This document shows positions 42,284 to 52,672 of a DNA stretch of 64,000 nucleotides, piece after piece. A model generated the notes under the pieces. That model did not search any database, was not told where the DNA came from, and worked only from the letters and a program-made list of their open reading frames with translations. The stretch's first letter is position 1; each line of letters opens with the position of its first letter. A program made the position numbers and the translations under genes. Origin of the DNA: Rana temporaria (Eukaryota; Chordata; Amphibia; Anura; Ranidae). The DNA is taken from assembly GCF_905171775.1 (NCBI RefSeq), contig NC_053495.1, positions 109,717,409 through 109,781,408 of the forward strand. Direction: 5' to 3'.

Positions 42284-42991
42284 CAACATCAAACGACCGA
42301 CAGACTGTCAGCCTGGTGGATCAGGAACAGAGGAACGCGCTGGAGCGCCAGTTACTGTTTACAATCAGGCACAGTACATTTCATGCTTATGTTTTATTGC
42401 ACTATGGTACGCATATATTGTAAGGGGACCTGTGGGTTTTGCTAAATAAACTTTTAAACGATAATACACTATCAAAAGTTCATTCCTTTATATGTATACG
42501 AGCAAGACACACTTAAGCAAGAGTTGTGGAGAGTGCAAGGCTGGTGGCAGAGGCTGATGTATCCAATGCTGATTTATACCTTTGGTCTGGTGAGTGCATC
42601 CCCATAAGGGGTTGATATCCCCCCACGTGGTGAAACACAAATATTCCTGGTGATAAGAAGCACAGATTGATGAAAACACAGTTTATTGCCGCTGTCCACC
42701 CGCACCATTATTTGGGATACCTATGTCACCATAGAACTTGTTTCAGAGTGCATACTCTGTTTGTAGCGCTGCTACAGTACACACCGAACTGTTTTGACTA
42801 TTGTCATTCATACTTTTCTTTTGTTTACTGTCACTTGCATATATTTCCTTTATAAGCGGCTGCTTATTGTGTATCCAGGTGCCTATTTTGCCTTTTATCA
42901 GTAACCTTAATTGCTTATTCCTGTGCGCTGAGCAGTGCTTTTTTTTATTAGGAAGGGCGGAGTTAAGCATTTTTTACAATAACTGAATGTT

Positions 42992-43392
42992 ACATGTACA
43001 CCCTGGGACACAGATACCTCTACCTTTCGCCGCTCCATGGCCTCCTGTTTTAAATACAGTGCATGTTCATCAGCGGCGTTACTGACCTGAACATTTGGCT
43101 TCATAGGCTATATATGCCGATTACGATCTGCTGTCCCAGCAAACCTAAGATCATTTTAACTAGTCTTTTTTGAGCTGTGCAGTGTGTCAGGGACTTTCTA
43201 GCCCTGCAACCCATGGATTTTTCGTTTTGACCTCTATTGGCTTACCAAAGATTCCAGGTGTTGCGCATGCAAATCCCTGCCAAAACTGCATCCTGACGAA
43301 TGTTGTCATTTATTGTGCATCATATATACCTTATGGATGCTTCCACTGAGGACCATATGTCATACACAAATCTGTCTCTATGCTAAATACGC
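42992..43392 (+). other. Sequence 5' of the 43.4-kb ribozyme motif, possible PLE terminal repeat
   Basis: No protein frame is recognised. Proximity to the hammerhead motif and the similar composition to other PLE ends suggest it is part of a PLE pseudo-LTR. Confidence 0.35.
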
Positions 43393-43455
43393 ATTCCTCG
43401 TCTTCGTCCTGAAGAAGCCCCACGGCGAAACGTGCGTTGGCGACTTCTGAGGAAT
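43393..43455 (+). ncRNA. Type I hammerhead ribozyme motif, near canonical
   Basis: Core box CTGAAGA (43409-43415) matches CUGANGA. One extra A precedes helix II (GCC 43417-43419 with GGC 43424-43426, loop CCAC). GAA (43427-43429) and a minimal helix III (ACG/CGT, 43430-43437) follow. The cleavage-site nucleotide is T at 43438. Helix I pairs GTC and neighbours with GGCGA next to the core, then after an internal loop ATTCCTC (43393-43399) pairs with GAGGAAT (43449-43455). That helix I loop could contact loop II. Such ribozymes are known in PLE repeats. The extra A is a deviation, so activity is unproven. Confidence 0.6.
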
Positions 43456-44269
43456 ATACAGTGGCTACCAATAATAACAATTTTTTGTATTATTTCTGTA
43501 TTTTTTGTATTTATATGCTATCAAATTAAACATTTTTAACTTACTTCCTTGGCCTCAAAGTCTGACCATCAATGTCCACTCGTTAGATATTGTTTCCCTT
43601 CTTTTATACTTTACAGATGTGGCCCATGTGAGTGCTTTCCTTACGTTCTCTCCCATTTCCTCTATTTTCTTCCCCCCTTTTTTCTTTTCACTCTTTTTTC
43701 TTTCTTCCCTTTCCCCCTTCCTTTTTTCTTCTCCTCTCTGCTTTTCCTTCTCCCTCCCTCTAGCTCCTCATCTTTTCCCTTCCTTTTTTGAATGAATGTT
43801 ATTAAAGGTAAGTTTATTGCGTAAATCACTTGTATACACATGTATATATGGGCATATCTATTCTGCAGTGGTTGCTGGGCTGCTTTCAAACTGATCTGCA
43901 GGTGGAGCACAGTGCACCTGTGGGTTACCTGCACTGAGCTATAGACTTCTATTAGCTTTCAAAAAGTACACCACACCTACAGGATACAATGGATGTCTAT
44001 GGCAAAGTGCAGCAATCCTGCAGGAAAGCCACAAGTGTGCTGCTCCCACGGTACGGGCAAACCGCAGAGCATCATTGTGAAAGCAGCCTTAGGCCTCTTT
44101 TACATGATCGGTCCAACCCAATCAGATCATCTATTCACCTCTATGGAGTGGCAGATGTAAACTGACTACCTCCATTCCGATCCGCTAAAAAAAGGGGGAT
44201 CCATTCCCTTCCATCTGGGCAGATCGGATCGGACAGCCCATAGAGTCCGCTTTACATATGCAGAGTGGA
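43456..44269. other. Non-coding stretch with pyrimidine tract and a MITE-like block
   Basis: T/C-rich sequence occupies about 43620-43790. About 43840-44260 carries a repeat-like block with GATCGGATCGGAC and matched pieces. No gene is supported. Confidence 0.4.
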
Positions 44270-44445
44270 TTATCATCAGATACGTGGCACCTCAATGGGG
44301 GCGGCGTGGGCCCCTGGCCTACGCGTGCCTCCACTTAGGCCTATGGGAGGAGGAGGAGGGCTATTCCTCGTCGATGTACCGTGACCAAGTACTAACGTGG
44401 TTACGGTACATCGATGATGTACCAGAGTCAAAACATTGGTCACCC
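44270..44445 (+). pseudogene. PLE reverse transcriptase fragment (motifs B to C)
   Basis: The plus strand reads YHQIRGTSMGAAWAP and, after a one-base shift, AYACLHLGLWEEEEGY, then YRDQVLTWLRYIDDV. These match the motif B and C blocks of a PLE reverse transcriptase in the right order and spacing. The fragment ends abruptly in front of the large PLE frame at 44455 and is of a different lineage. Confidence 0.65.
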
Positions 44446-44454
44446 TTACCCTAA

Positions 44455-46827
44455 TTGGGGTTTTCCCAGGGTCACCCAGGGAACCAAAAGATTAGCAGAG
44501 GTAAAAGAGGGACAAGAGGGGGGAAATCCAGAAAGTCCAAAAAGACCAAAGACTTAGTTGGAACAGGGATTTTTAACTTAAGTTCACACACCCTTTCCGG
44601 TCCGGAGTTAGACGTTCTTGATAAGGGGCTGAAATATGCCCCCCCAAGAAATATTAACAAGTTCAGAACATACATGGACATCCATAAATTCGTACGTAAG
44701 ATAAATATACAGCGATATTTTTCCTCCAACCCCTATAATCCCTCTAGGACTTCAGCTCTGAACTATACACATTCAGGGTTGGCTAATGCCTCCACTTTTA
44801 ATCCACCAGGACATCTACCGGCAGCCCTTAGGGTGTTCAGGGATCTGACACTTAGGGACCTAGATGAGCTGAATGTCAAAAAAGTAAGATCTAAGTTAGA
44901 CATTGAGAAAGGCATCAAGTCACTTTGTGATAATAAAGATTTGGTCATCCGCCCTGCTGACAAGGGGGGCGGGATAGTGGTCCTAAATAAAGTTGACTAC
45001 CTGGCTGAGATGCAACGCATCTTGAACGACAGTGACACCTATGTCCGCCTCCCCCTCAACCCCGGTGATAAGTACAAAAAGTCATTGGTCAAAATAGTTA
45101 ATAAGGGCTCCCGTCTTGGCATTCTCAATGCCAAAGAGAAAGAGTTCCTGGTTCCTAAAGCTCCTAGGGTACCGGTAATATATTATCTCCCTAAGGTGCA
45201 CAAGGATCCCATTTGCCCCCCGGGCCGTCCGATCATCAGTGGGATCGACTCTGTTACGTCCCGGGTGGGCAAATATGTCGACTTTTTTCTCCAACCCTTG
45301 ATGGCTAAAATGCCTTCCTTTTTAAAGGATACGAGGCAAGTTATCAATACCTTATCTAGCCTCAAACCATCTCCCGATATGTGGTTGGTCACCGCTGATG
45401 TTGTGTCACTCTACACGGTGATCCCACATAATCTGGGATTGGAGGCGGTTTCGTTTTTTCTTGAAAGAGATTCGGGCCTACCGTTGGCCCAGATCTCTTT
45501 CATTATGGAGTTGCTGCAATACGCAGCTACACATAACTTCTTCTGGCATAATGGCCAATTTTATAGACAGGACCGCGGAGTTGCGATGGGGGCCAAATAC
45601 GCCCCCAGTTTGGCCAATCTATTTATGGCCAAATGGGAGGAGGACGTCGTCGATGTATCTTCTAGGCCCCAGATAATGCTGTGGGCCAGATATATTGATG
45701 ACGTCCTCCTCCTATGGAAAGGGTCTGAGGCTGAGCTGTCTTGCTTCATGTCTTTTTTGAATAGGAACAACAGAGGCATAGTGCTCAAACATGAAGCTAG
45801 TCAGTCAACTATAAATTTTTTAGATCTGACTATCTCAGTGGATAATGACCAATTTGTTACCTCGACCTACTTCAAAAGCTCAGATCGAAATTCATTCATT
45901 CCGAATGACAGCTGTCATCATAAAACTTGGCTAGGTGCAGTACCTAAGGGGCAGTTCCTTAGGCTGAAGCGTAACTGCACCAATCATGACACTTTTCGAG
46001 AACAAGCTGAAGTTTTAACTCAACGCTTTATAGAAAAGGGCTATTCCGCAGAATCTCTTCATGAAACTCTGGAAACGGTCATCAACACTGACCGAGAGGA
46101 ATTACTTAGGGTAAAACCCAAAAAGGACACATCGGCAGATTTTAAGACCCCCTTTGTGACTGACTACTCCTGTCAGCATGCTAGCGTGAAAAAGATAGTG
46201 GCTAAACACTGGCATATCTTGAAAAGCGATAAAACTTTGAGTAAAATTCTACCAGTTAAACCACAGGTGGTCTTTCGGGGGATACAACCCCTTAGAAACA
46301 AATTGGCACCTAATGTCCTCGACCCACCAGAAATTCAATCTATGTTTTTATCTGGGCTTGTGGGCTTCTTTAAATGTGGCCGCTGTAATACTTGTGCAGT
46401 AAATACAGATATTCCTAAGAGGACCACAAATTTCTGCTCCAGTCGTACGTCCATCAGTTACCCCATTGATACGTTCATCACATGCTCGACGATGGGGGTT
46501 ATATACCTTCTACAATGCCCTTGTGGGCTTCAGTATGTGGGGAGGACCAAGCGGGCCCTACACATACGTCTTAATGAGCATGTGACAAACATTTTGAGCG
46601 GTTTTCCAAATCACTCGGTTTCGAAACATTACCTGGTGACACACAATAAAAACCCCGCAGGTACAACATTTATAGGGATTGATAAGTTCCGGGCTCATTG
46701 GAGAGGAAATGACTTAGTCAGGAGCATTTCAAAATCTGAAATGATGTGGATTCATACGCTGAGAAGCTTTGAACCCCATGGACTCAACATTGAAGTTGAT
46801 GTCAACTGTTTCATAGAAAATTCTTGA
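44455..46827 (+). CDS. Penelope-like element protein: reverse transcriptase plus GIY-YIG endonuclease
   Basis: A 790-codon open frame. From the N-terminus there is a basic stretch (GKSRKSKKTK), the PLE N-terminal block (ELDVLDKGLKYAPP) and VIRPADKGGGIVVL near residue 165. Next come IYYLPKVHKDP, motif A TADVVSLYT (near 313), motif B RGVAMGAKYAPSLANLFM (near 373) and motif C YIDD (near 412). The end holds a zinc finger (CGRCNTC, near 641) and a GIY-YIG domain from VIYLLQCPCGLQYVGRTKR (near 682), with RLNEH after it. It copies element RNA at nicks made by its own nuclease. No internal stop. However, an in-frame TAA lies at 44452-44454 and the first codon is TTG; the first Met is about 80 residues in. 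The true start may lie in a missing upstream exon, or the copy is 5' truncated. Confidence 0.9.
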   Translation: MGFSQGHPGNQKISRGKRGTRGGKSRKSKKTKDLVGTGIFNLSSHTLSGPELDVLDKGLKYAPPRNINKFRTYMDIHKFVRKINIQRYFSSNPYNPSRTSALNYTHSGLANASTFNPPGHLPAALRVFRDLTLRDLDELNVKKVRSKLDIEKGIKSLCDNKDLVIRPADKGGGIVVLNKVDYLAEMQRILNDSDTYVRLPLNPGDKYKKSLVKIVNKGSRLGILNAKEKEFLVPKAPRVPVIYYLPKVHKDPICPPGRPIISGIDSVTSRVGKYVDFFLQPLMAKMPSFLKDTRQVINTLSSLKPSPDMWLVTADVVSLYTVIPHNLGLEAVSFFLERDSGLPLAQISFIMELLQYAATHNFFWHNGQFYRQDRGVAMGAKYAPSLANLFMAKWEEDVVDVSSRPQIMLWARYIDDVLLLWKGSEAELSCFMSFLNRNNRGIVLKHEASQSTINFLDLTISVDNDQFVTSTYFKSSDRNSFIPNDSCHHKTWLGAVPKGQFLRLKRNCTNHDTFREQAEVLTQRFIEKGYSAESLHETLETVINTDREELLRVKPKKDTSADFKTPFVTDYSCQHASVKKIVAKHWHILKSDKTLSKILPVKPQVVFRGIQPLRNKLAPNVLDPPEIQSMFLSGLVGFFKCGRCNTCAVNTDIPKRTTNFCSSRTSISYPIDTFITCSTMGVIYLLQCPCGLQYVGRTKRALHIRLNEHVTNILSGFPNHSVSKHYLVTHNKNPAGTTFIGIDKFRAHWRGNDLVRSISKSEMMWIHTLRSFEPHGLNIEVDVNCFIENS

Positions 46828-48771
46828 AACCAGCTTTTTTCTCCATACCCTTCGTTTATAATTTACACTTGCTCAATATTGTTATTACTATTACGGTTGC
46901 ACTTTGACAGTGGACACTCAATGTTTTTTATGTTAAGAACTTGTCACTGAGTTCGTGTATATAAAGAATTGTTTTGAGGGCACTGAGGTTGTTGTTATAA
47001 TTATTAGACTACACTATGAATCTCCATTGAGAACAGTGTTACCTTATTTAAAAGTAATTTATTGCACTTTTTATATCATACTATATTTATATAGTATGAT
47101 ATTTTTTATTCATCTTATTTTTATTTCATTTTTTACTATATATCTATTTTTCATATATATATTTTTTTCACATCTGCATAATGGGCTATTCTTCAGAATA
47201 TGTTTTATGTCCCAGTTTGATATATGTTAATTTTGCACATATGTAGGGTCATTTTGTTTTTTTGCTGTCAGATTGATTTATGACAGCCTGATCACATAAA
47301 TTTTGTAATGAGTTTTAATCACTGCTAGGTTGATTTTTAACATGACCGCTCATTTGTATATTATGTCTGTTATAATATATTATCTACACTGCCTGGTTAT
47401 TCATCATAATTCGGCCTAGTGATGATGTTGTGACTTGATGTCTGCAAGCCTGCTGCTGTAGATTTTTGTCCTCTTTATTGGGATTGATAAACCAGCTGTA
47501 AGGAAGCACGGATGATGTTCTTGTATTAGTTTATACCTGTACCGTTTGTCCAATCATTTTGGACTAGGTCTTGTAACACCCCTTCCTCCTTTTTTCTGTT
47601 AATTTAATAATTTCCCAATTTTTTTAATTCCTGTAATGTCCGCGCGTATAGCGCGTTCAATATTTGCTTGTGTCCCGGGGCAACATCCGCCTTACCATTA
47701 GAGTTTTGGCTCTGCCAGGTTGGGTTCCCTCCCTTAAGATGGCGGGCTTGCACTCGTTAAAGATCAAGTATCTGACACGCCCCATGAAATGCACGTATTT
47801 AACGCGGTGACGCGGCACGCATCCTCATTCCCGTGACCATGTCTATACGAAGACGAAACGTTGGGAGGTTGGCGTGCTGACGTCATCGCGTACAGAGGAC
47901 GTGCCTCGTTTGTTTGTTTGCCGGCCGGCTACATTTTATCTCTGCTGCATTGAATCTTTTTAACTGTAAGTGCTCTACTTTTTTTATTAATTAAACCTTG
48001 ATGGTATTTCACTATGAGAGTTTGCATATCTTGCATGGTTCCTGGTTACCTGACCTCTGGATCAAAATGACCTGCCTGACAAGCGTCTTCCTGCTGTAGA
48101 TCGTTACACACTGACATGCAAAACTGATCCTTTGAGGGTCGCTTATCTTTGGTAAGGGTCAGTGTGTTCGTTTGGTGGTGGGACCCCAGCTTTACTGCAC
48201 AGTGTCTGTCAACTTTAGCCACTGGGAGTTAGTCTGTGTCTGCTTATCATCCGTTTTTGCACTATTTTTGTTTTTCTTTTTTTTCCCTTTATTTTTCACT
48301 GGGCTGAGTCTACGGAAGTAGGAACCCCTGTACCGCTCCACATAGGACCGCTCCACATATTTGTGGCTACAGTATGGATGGCTCTTCTTGATCCTCTGGG
48401 ATCTATACTTCTGGTAAGGGTCAAGCCTGAATTCTTTCACTTGGATATTGTCCCAACTTTAAACCACAGATTTGGATTCACTTCCTAGTGTTTTTGGACT
48501 TTTTTTGGGGACTTTCTTCAATTATATAATATATATATTTTTTATTGATTTGTTTATGAACACACATTGAGATTTTATATTCTACATTTTGGTTTTTGAT
48601 TGAGCTGACTCTGGCTCAGCGCTTTTTTCATTTTTATTTATATATGGTCACTCATTTATTATTATTTTTAGCGCAACTCCCACTTTTCAACTATTGATTT
48701 ATATGCTGTATAACATTTTGAGTCTGCTGCTTTTTTAAGTTTCTTTTTGGTATGCGCATTTTTCACTTTTT
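46828..48771 (+). other. PLE 3' flank, A/T-rich, with a degenerate hammerhead-like box
   Basis: Nothing coding is seen. Near 47849-47865 ACGAAGACGAAACGTTGGG resembles the second half of the hammerhead motif without a complete core. CpG-rich sequence precedes it and an A/T-rich tail with ATTAATTAAACC follows, the layout seen after the other PLE motifs. It is probably a PLE terminal repeat. Confidence 0.4.
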
Positions 48772-48963
48772 ATATATATGATGATGTATTGATGATATGG
48801 AAGGGTACCCTGGATACCCTTAATGAATTTATGAAAGAGTTGAATATGAACCAACGCAATATACCTCTTACGTACACTTTTGATCAAAGGAAACTGTCAT
48901 TTCTCGATCTACAGATTGCCTTGAAGTACTCAGCACCTGTACATTTCGAAAAAATACTGCAGC
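48772..48963 (+). pseudogene. PLE-D fragment, 5' side of the L1 insertion
   Basis: The frame reads YIYDDVLMIWKGTLDTLNEF and then LSFLDLQI: motif C (mutated YIDD) and the following motif of a PLE reverse transcriptase. Sequence upstream of motif C is absent, so this copy is 5' truncated. It continues at 61583 after the L1 insertion; the shared 15-bp duplication TAATACTCTTTTTGT (48964-48978 and 61568-61582) proves the join. Confidence 0.85.
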
Positions 48964-49490
48964 TAATACTCTTTTTGTATTTAAAGGTTTTTATTGAAAG
49001 TTTTTCCAAAGAACAACATGTCATTTAACATTGTTACATGTATAAGGTGCGTCAGTTCCATCTAACATATTCATGTCGGGAGAAAAACTCCCCTATTCCT
49101 ACAAAACATAGTCAGTAAACTCCTCAAGAGCAAGCAGATCACAATGTTAAAACCAGTAGTGTGAGCGCCATTTCAAGATTCCTACTAATACTTTAGTACC
49201 GCTCAAGTCCCATAACCCATGGCACACCAGACGCCCCTAAAAGGGATCACGCTGCGTCCCGAGTACCAGGGTCAGGGGCCCGGGCCGGTATAAATCAGCC
49301 GCACTCTGCCCCCTCGGGGGATGAAGTCTGCCTGCTCCCGAGGTAACCCCTCAAAGTGGGGCATATCCTGAAATTTAATATCCTACCCGACAGCAGCATC
49401 TAGCACCAAGGGAGGTGCTTACAGGGGGAGAGAGGGAAAGAGATAGAGAAACGTGGTAAAAAGGAAAATGACAGAGAAGCCTAGTGAGGA

Positions 49491-52309
49491 TCAGGATGGA
49501 GTGTTCCCGCCTCCAGGTGGTACTCCAGGCAGGAGAGAAACGCTGCAGAAGGTAGCCCAGGGTTCCCATATGGATCTGAATTTGTCAGTCTGGTCCGCCC
49601 GCTTTGCTACTATTTGTTCTTGTGACAATATCCAGGAGACTTTCCTCCTAAACATCTGGAAAGAAACTGCGGGTTTCTTCCATGCTTTAGCTATGGTCAT
49701 CCTGGCCCCCAATAAAATGAAAAATGATAAAATCCTGGAGTGTTTAGGTAGGCCTGGGATGCACTGATTTAGGAGCGCCGTGTTAGGCTGTGGAGGTATC
49801 CTTTTCTCTAGCAAGGAGCCCATAGTGCGGAAAACTCTTTTCCAGAAGGATCTAATGCGGGGGCAGGACCACCAAGTGTGTAACATGTTACCTTCCAATT
49901 TGCATCCCCTAAAACATAATGGAGAGGACCCAGGGAACATTCTTGCCAGTCTGGAGGGGACGTAATACCACCTAAACATCACTTTAAGACTAGCTTCTAT
50001 GAGACATGTATTGAGAATACCTTTATATGCTCGCTCCGTTGCTCGGTGCCATACTGCAGTGCTCCAAGATGTGTTCAGTTCCTCCTCCCAGGCCCAGGCG
50101 TACGAAGGCTTATCAGTCTTAGACATCAGGGTCATATAAATTAACGAGATCCCACCCCTCTGATCCCTAGAGTTTGCACACCAGTTTTCATATGGCGTTA
50201 TCCTGGGGGGAGCTGACTTGTCCTTCCAAATAGTGTGGAGATAGTGGGAAATTTGGGAGAACCTAAAGGATTCATCGGTGGGCATATCCAGTTGTTTTTT
50301 GCAATGATTTAGTGACAGTGGGCCCTCCCTAGCTAGAAAGTGACCTATCCTGTACAGGCCTTTATCCGTCCACCACCGGAACGCCTTGATGTCCATCCCT
50401 GGGGGAAAGTCTGGGTTATGGAATATGTGCGAGAGGGGTTTCAGAGGGGAAATCAGACCGGGACGTGAGAATAGTTTGGAACATAGGGCTACGGAGTGAG
50501 ATAGCGTGGGCGCTAAAATGGCTGGTCTGCGTTTGGAGTCACACCCCAAGATATAATCAATGGTATGTGATGGGATGGCCTGCCTCTCCATTGCAAGCCA
50601 GTCCGGTTTCGATCCCTGGAAGAAGGCCGTCGAAATTTGTGTCAGTTGGGCCGCTTGATAATATCCCCATAAACTAGGAAGCCCCATACCCCCTTGTGTT
50701 TTTAAACGATAGAGAACGCCTGATGGACACCTATACCCCTTTTTCCCCCACACAAACCGGATAATCTCTGCTTGGAATTTATTAAGGAAATGTTTCGGTA
50801 CCGCGATCGGGAGCGCGCGGAATAGGTATAGCAGACGTGGTAAGAGGGTCATTTTTACCGCGTTCACCCGGCCCAGCCAGGACAGCCCACATTTGGCCCA
50901 CCTCCCAATATCCCCTCTACACTTGCTGATCATCGGGGGATAGTTCGCTTTAAAGAGGCCTTCGATATGGGGTGTGAGCTTGATGCCTAGGTACGTAATA
51001 TGTGAGGGAGCCCATTGGAAGTCGAAGGTATCTGTAAGCTGTTTAAGTAGGTCCGGGGGAACGGAGATATTAATAGCCAGAGATTTGCCCATATTTACCC
51101 GCAGGCCAGACACCTCACTGAAAACCCGTAGAGTCTGGAGTATATTTGTCGTGGAAGTAAGGGGGGAAGTGACAAAGAGTAGGAGGTCGTCCGCATACAG
51201 GGCACATTTGTGTTCCCTTGGTCCACAGAATACCCCCTTGATGTCAGGATTCGACCTCAGTGCTACCGCCAGCGTTTCGATAGCCACTGCAAACAGGAGC
51301 GGGGAAAGGGGGCACCCCTGTCTGGTCCCTCTGCCAATTGGGAAGGATTCAGAGTATCTGCCCATAAGTCGCACCTGGGCGGAGGGGCTGGAGTAAAGTG
51401 ACCCAATGAGGCTCAGGAAGTTGGGTCCAAACCCCCACCTTTTCAGAACATCCATCAAGTACGCCCAGTCTATAGAGTCAAAGGCCTTATGGAGGTCTAT
51501 AGATAAAAAGAAGCCTTCCTGCCGCGATCCTCCGTCCCACTGTGATTGCAGAAGGGAGACGATGTCTATAGCCCGTTTGATCTGGTCTGTTCCCTGTCTC
51601 CCAGGGATGAAGCCCACCTGGTCTTTGTGTACATATGAGGCTATGAAGCTGGACAGCCTGTTCGCTAGTATTTTTGTCATGATTTTAATATCGTTGTTAA
51701 TCAGTGAAATGGGGCGGTAATTACACACCTCGCTAGGGTCCTTATCTGGTTTCGGAATGACCGAGATGTAGGCAGAGTTTAGGTCTGTCCCCAGTTGGGC
51801 TCCATCCCTGAGAGAGTTGAACAGTCGCGTCAGGTGAGGGGCCAGGCATGGTCCAAATTTCCTATAGTAACCGGTGGAGAAGCCGCTGACCCCAGCTTGA
51901 GGGCCTTAATTGTGGACAGTACTTCCTCTTGAGTGAAAGGGGATTCCATGATGTCCCTATGTTCCCCCGTCAGGGATGGCAATGGGAGATCGTCCAAAAA
52001 GTCCTTCCCTGCCGGGGAAGGGGGCGTTTGAGCAGGCTTGTATAGCCCCAAATAAAATTGAAGGAATGAGTCCATTATTTTAGTTGGGTTCTGTGTCAGC
52101 TCCCCTGTGGGGACCCATATTTTAGGGAAAGCAAGCGCCCGCTGTTTGGGGCTCAGTTTGGTGGCCAGGCGTGAGCCTATCCTGTCAGTTTGGGAGTAAA
52201 ACTTAGCCCCGGACCACCTGAGGTGCTTCTCGGCCGCAGTCGTCAGGGATAAGTTAAGAAGAGCTCTAGCCTCGTCCAGTCGGGCAAGTGAATCAGCCGT
52301 GGGTTGGCG
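49491..52309 (-). pseudogene. L1-A ORF2, reverse transcriptase and C-terminal part
   Basis: Continues ORF2 after the L1-B insertion: HKRQPTADSLARLDEARALL joins to the LKKAH that ends the 58.1-kb piece. A frameshift occurs near 51830-51900. From 51728 an open stretch of 745 codons carries the reverse transcriptase: NYRPISLINNDIKI, SIDLHKAFDSIDW (catalytic Asp), GTRQGCPLSPLLFAVAIE and ALYADDLLLF (active site YADD). The thumb and a C-terminal cysteine-rich region (CFRGCKLEGNMLHTWWSC) follow. It is inactivated by frameshifts and by L1-B. Confidence 0.85.
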
Positions 52310-52672
52310 TTTGTGTGCTTTTTTTTTTTTCAAATGTTTTTTATTGAGATTTTTCACTTGTACAGGTAAGTAGGTACAATAACAAAGTAAGAAGGATACT
52401 TAACCTGGCAATATACCAAAACAGTATAATAAACATGTGCATGTGTGCACGTCTTAAACAGGCATAGTCCAGTGTGGAACGTAAACGTCAACTAGTCAAT
52501 GTGCTCACCTATGACACTGGCGGTAAGGAACTGCAGTGACATAGTGCACCAGTAGTGTTAGATGGGGGGGGGGGTAATGGGGGGGAGGTGGGGGGGGGGA
52601 AGGAGGGAGCAGATAAAGGGTGAGGTAGGTGGAGAGCAGCGTCAAGAGAGTATATTCTATACCGTTATGTAA

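Larger units (their letters stand above)
36689..42977 (+). mobile_element. Penelope-like element inserted as a 6.3-kb palindrome with 14-bp target duplication
   Basis: Left arm 36689-39753 and right arm 39775-42839 are inverted copies of 3,065 bp without any length difference (paired positions always sum to 79528), around a 21-bp spacer. By eye only one substitution was seen (37888 versus 41640). A unique 138-bp tail (42840-42977) follows the right arm. AATAACTGAATGTT flanks the whole unit (36675-36688 and 42978-42991). Each arm carries reverse-transcriptase and GIY-YIG coding sequence, a hammerhead-like motif and, towards the centre, an inverted piece of the reverse transcriptase core. The flanking duplication indicates a single insertion event. 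Confidence 0.88.

Noticed and set aside
36689..42839. The giant palindrome as a sequencing or assembly fold-back artefact
   Set aside because: It cannot be excluded from sequence alone, but the 14-bp flanking duplication, the one-sided 138-bp tail, the visible mismatch between arms and the same design in three smaller inserts favour a real insertion.
48192..48440. Lysine-rich 82-codon minus-strand frame
   Set aside because: It comes from an A/T-rich PLE flank, with simple composition and no homologous motif.
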